Assembly (NCBI GenBank): GCA_030684395.1
Contig: JAUXTT010000040.1
Span: 1 to 64,000 of the forward strand
Length of the DNA stretch: 64,000 nt
DNA from: Bacteroidota bacterium
GTDB taxonomy: Bacteria > Bacteroidota > Bacteroidia > B-17B0 > Aurantibacillaceae
Direction: 5' to 3'
A program made the translations under genes and the position numbers. Shown one piece after another: positions 63,801-64,000 of this stretch (its first letter is position 1; every line of letters starts with the position of its first letter). A model generated the notes under the pieces. That model was not told the DNA's origin. It saw only the letters and a program-made list of their open reading frames with translations, and did no database searches.

Positions 63801-64000
63801 ATGAAGATCTCGTATAACTGGCTGAAAACGCTTATAGATATTGACCTGACACCTGAACAGGTTTCTGAACATTTAACCGCTTGCGGATTGGAAGTGGAAA
63901 GTGTGGAGAAATTTGAAAGCATGAAAGGTGGCTTAAAAGGATTGGTGATAGGTGAAGTAGTTGAAAAAGAAAAACATCCTGATGCGGATAAACTGAGCGT
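63801..64000 (+). CDS. pheT: Phenylalanine-tRNA ligase beta subunit, 3' end cut off
   Basis: The first 66 codons are present; the frame runs off the window. The product begins MKISYNWLKTLIDIDLTPEQ, then VSEHLTACGLEVESVE, and continues to GEVVEKEKHPDADKLSV. This is the typical N-terminus of bacterial PheT, with the start of the tRNA-binding (EMAP-like) domain at HPDADKL. The enzyme charges tRNA-Phe as an alpha2-beta2 tetramer. The pheS gene is not adjacent upstream. Confidence 0.93.
   Translation, partial: MKISYNWLKTLIDIDLTPEQVSEHLTACGLEVESVEKFESMKGGLKGLVIGEVVEKEKHPDADKLS

Overview
This is an AT-rich chromosomal window from a free-living member of the Bacteroidota. The evidence is a set of lineage-typical traits. 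Two proteins carry PKD domains and a gliding-motility-type (CHU_C, type B) C-terminal sorting domain for the type IX secretion system, next to a PorP/SprF gene. A 3187-residue SprB-like repeat protein is also present. The panC / truncated glycogen-synthase-like / DUF4270 gene order, a long SecA, a roughly 310-residue NusB and CCC-motif/DUF2752 membrane proteins fit the same group. So do promoters of the Bacteroidota type (TTTG or TTG, about 19 bp, TAnnTTTG). The order or family cannot be fixed from the sequence alone. I see no tRNA, rRNA, CRISPR array, prophage or transposase.

Layout. 1-8.7 kb: 5'-truncated flotillin-like protein, a small antitoxin-like protein between inverted repeats, xerD/aroQ divergent pair, a TPR-SpoIIE phosphatase, and pyruvate dehydrogenase E2 and E1-alpha with a four-helix-bundle gene between them. 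8.7-16 kb: a tightly packed three-gene surface operon (two sorted PKD proteins, then PorP/SprF). 16-18.4 kb: a zeta-like toxin/antitoxin pair between porP and a decayed copy of the porP 3' end, then a lysine-rich small protein. 18.4-26.2 kb: glycosyltransferase, a dihydroorotase-like protein lacking metal ligands, a BatA-type protein, adenylate kinase with a histone-H1-like tail, obg and an FAH-family hydrolase. 26.2-36.7 kb: ABC exporter, GT2 enzyme, a five-gene cluster of small membrane proteins, a LytTR regulator with its propeller histidine kinase, cinA and a DUF4197 lipoprotein. 37-42 kb: secA, a DUF3606 protein, a receiver protein and a haem-binding protein. 42-51.6 kb: the giant SprB-repeat protein. 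51.7-64 kb: a small exported protein, BaiN-type flavoprotein, nusB, an amino-acid dehydrogenase, an exported TPR-CHAT protein, panC, the GT5-like half protein, DUF4270 lipoprotein, an exported beta-rich protein and the start of pheT.

How the parts relate. SecA exports the many signal-peptide proteins across the inner membrane. The CHU_C-bearing proteins would then pass the outer membrane by type IX secretion, with the PorP/SprF protein as likely surface partner. Housekeeping genes are scattered singly or in pairs, and intergenic spaces repeatedly carry degenerate inverted repeats. The most unusual signals are lysine-rich histone-like tails on three neighbouring genes (most strikingly adenylate kinase), one dispersed repeat read in different frames inside three unrelated genes, and several promoters that lie only 4-6 bp from the start codon.
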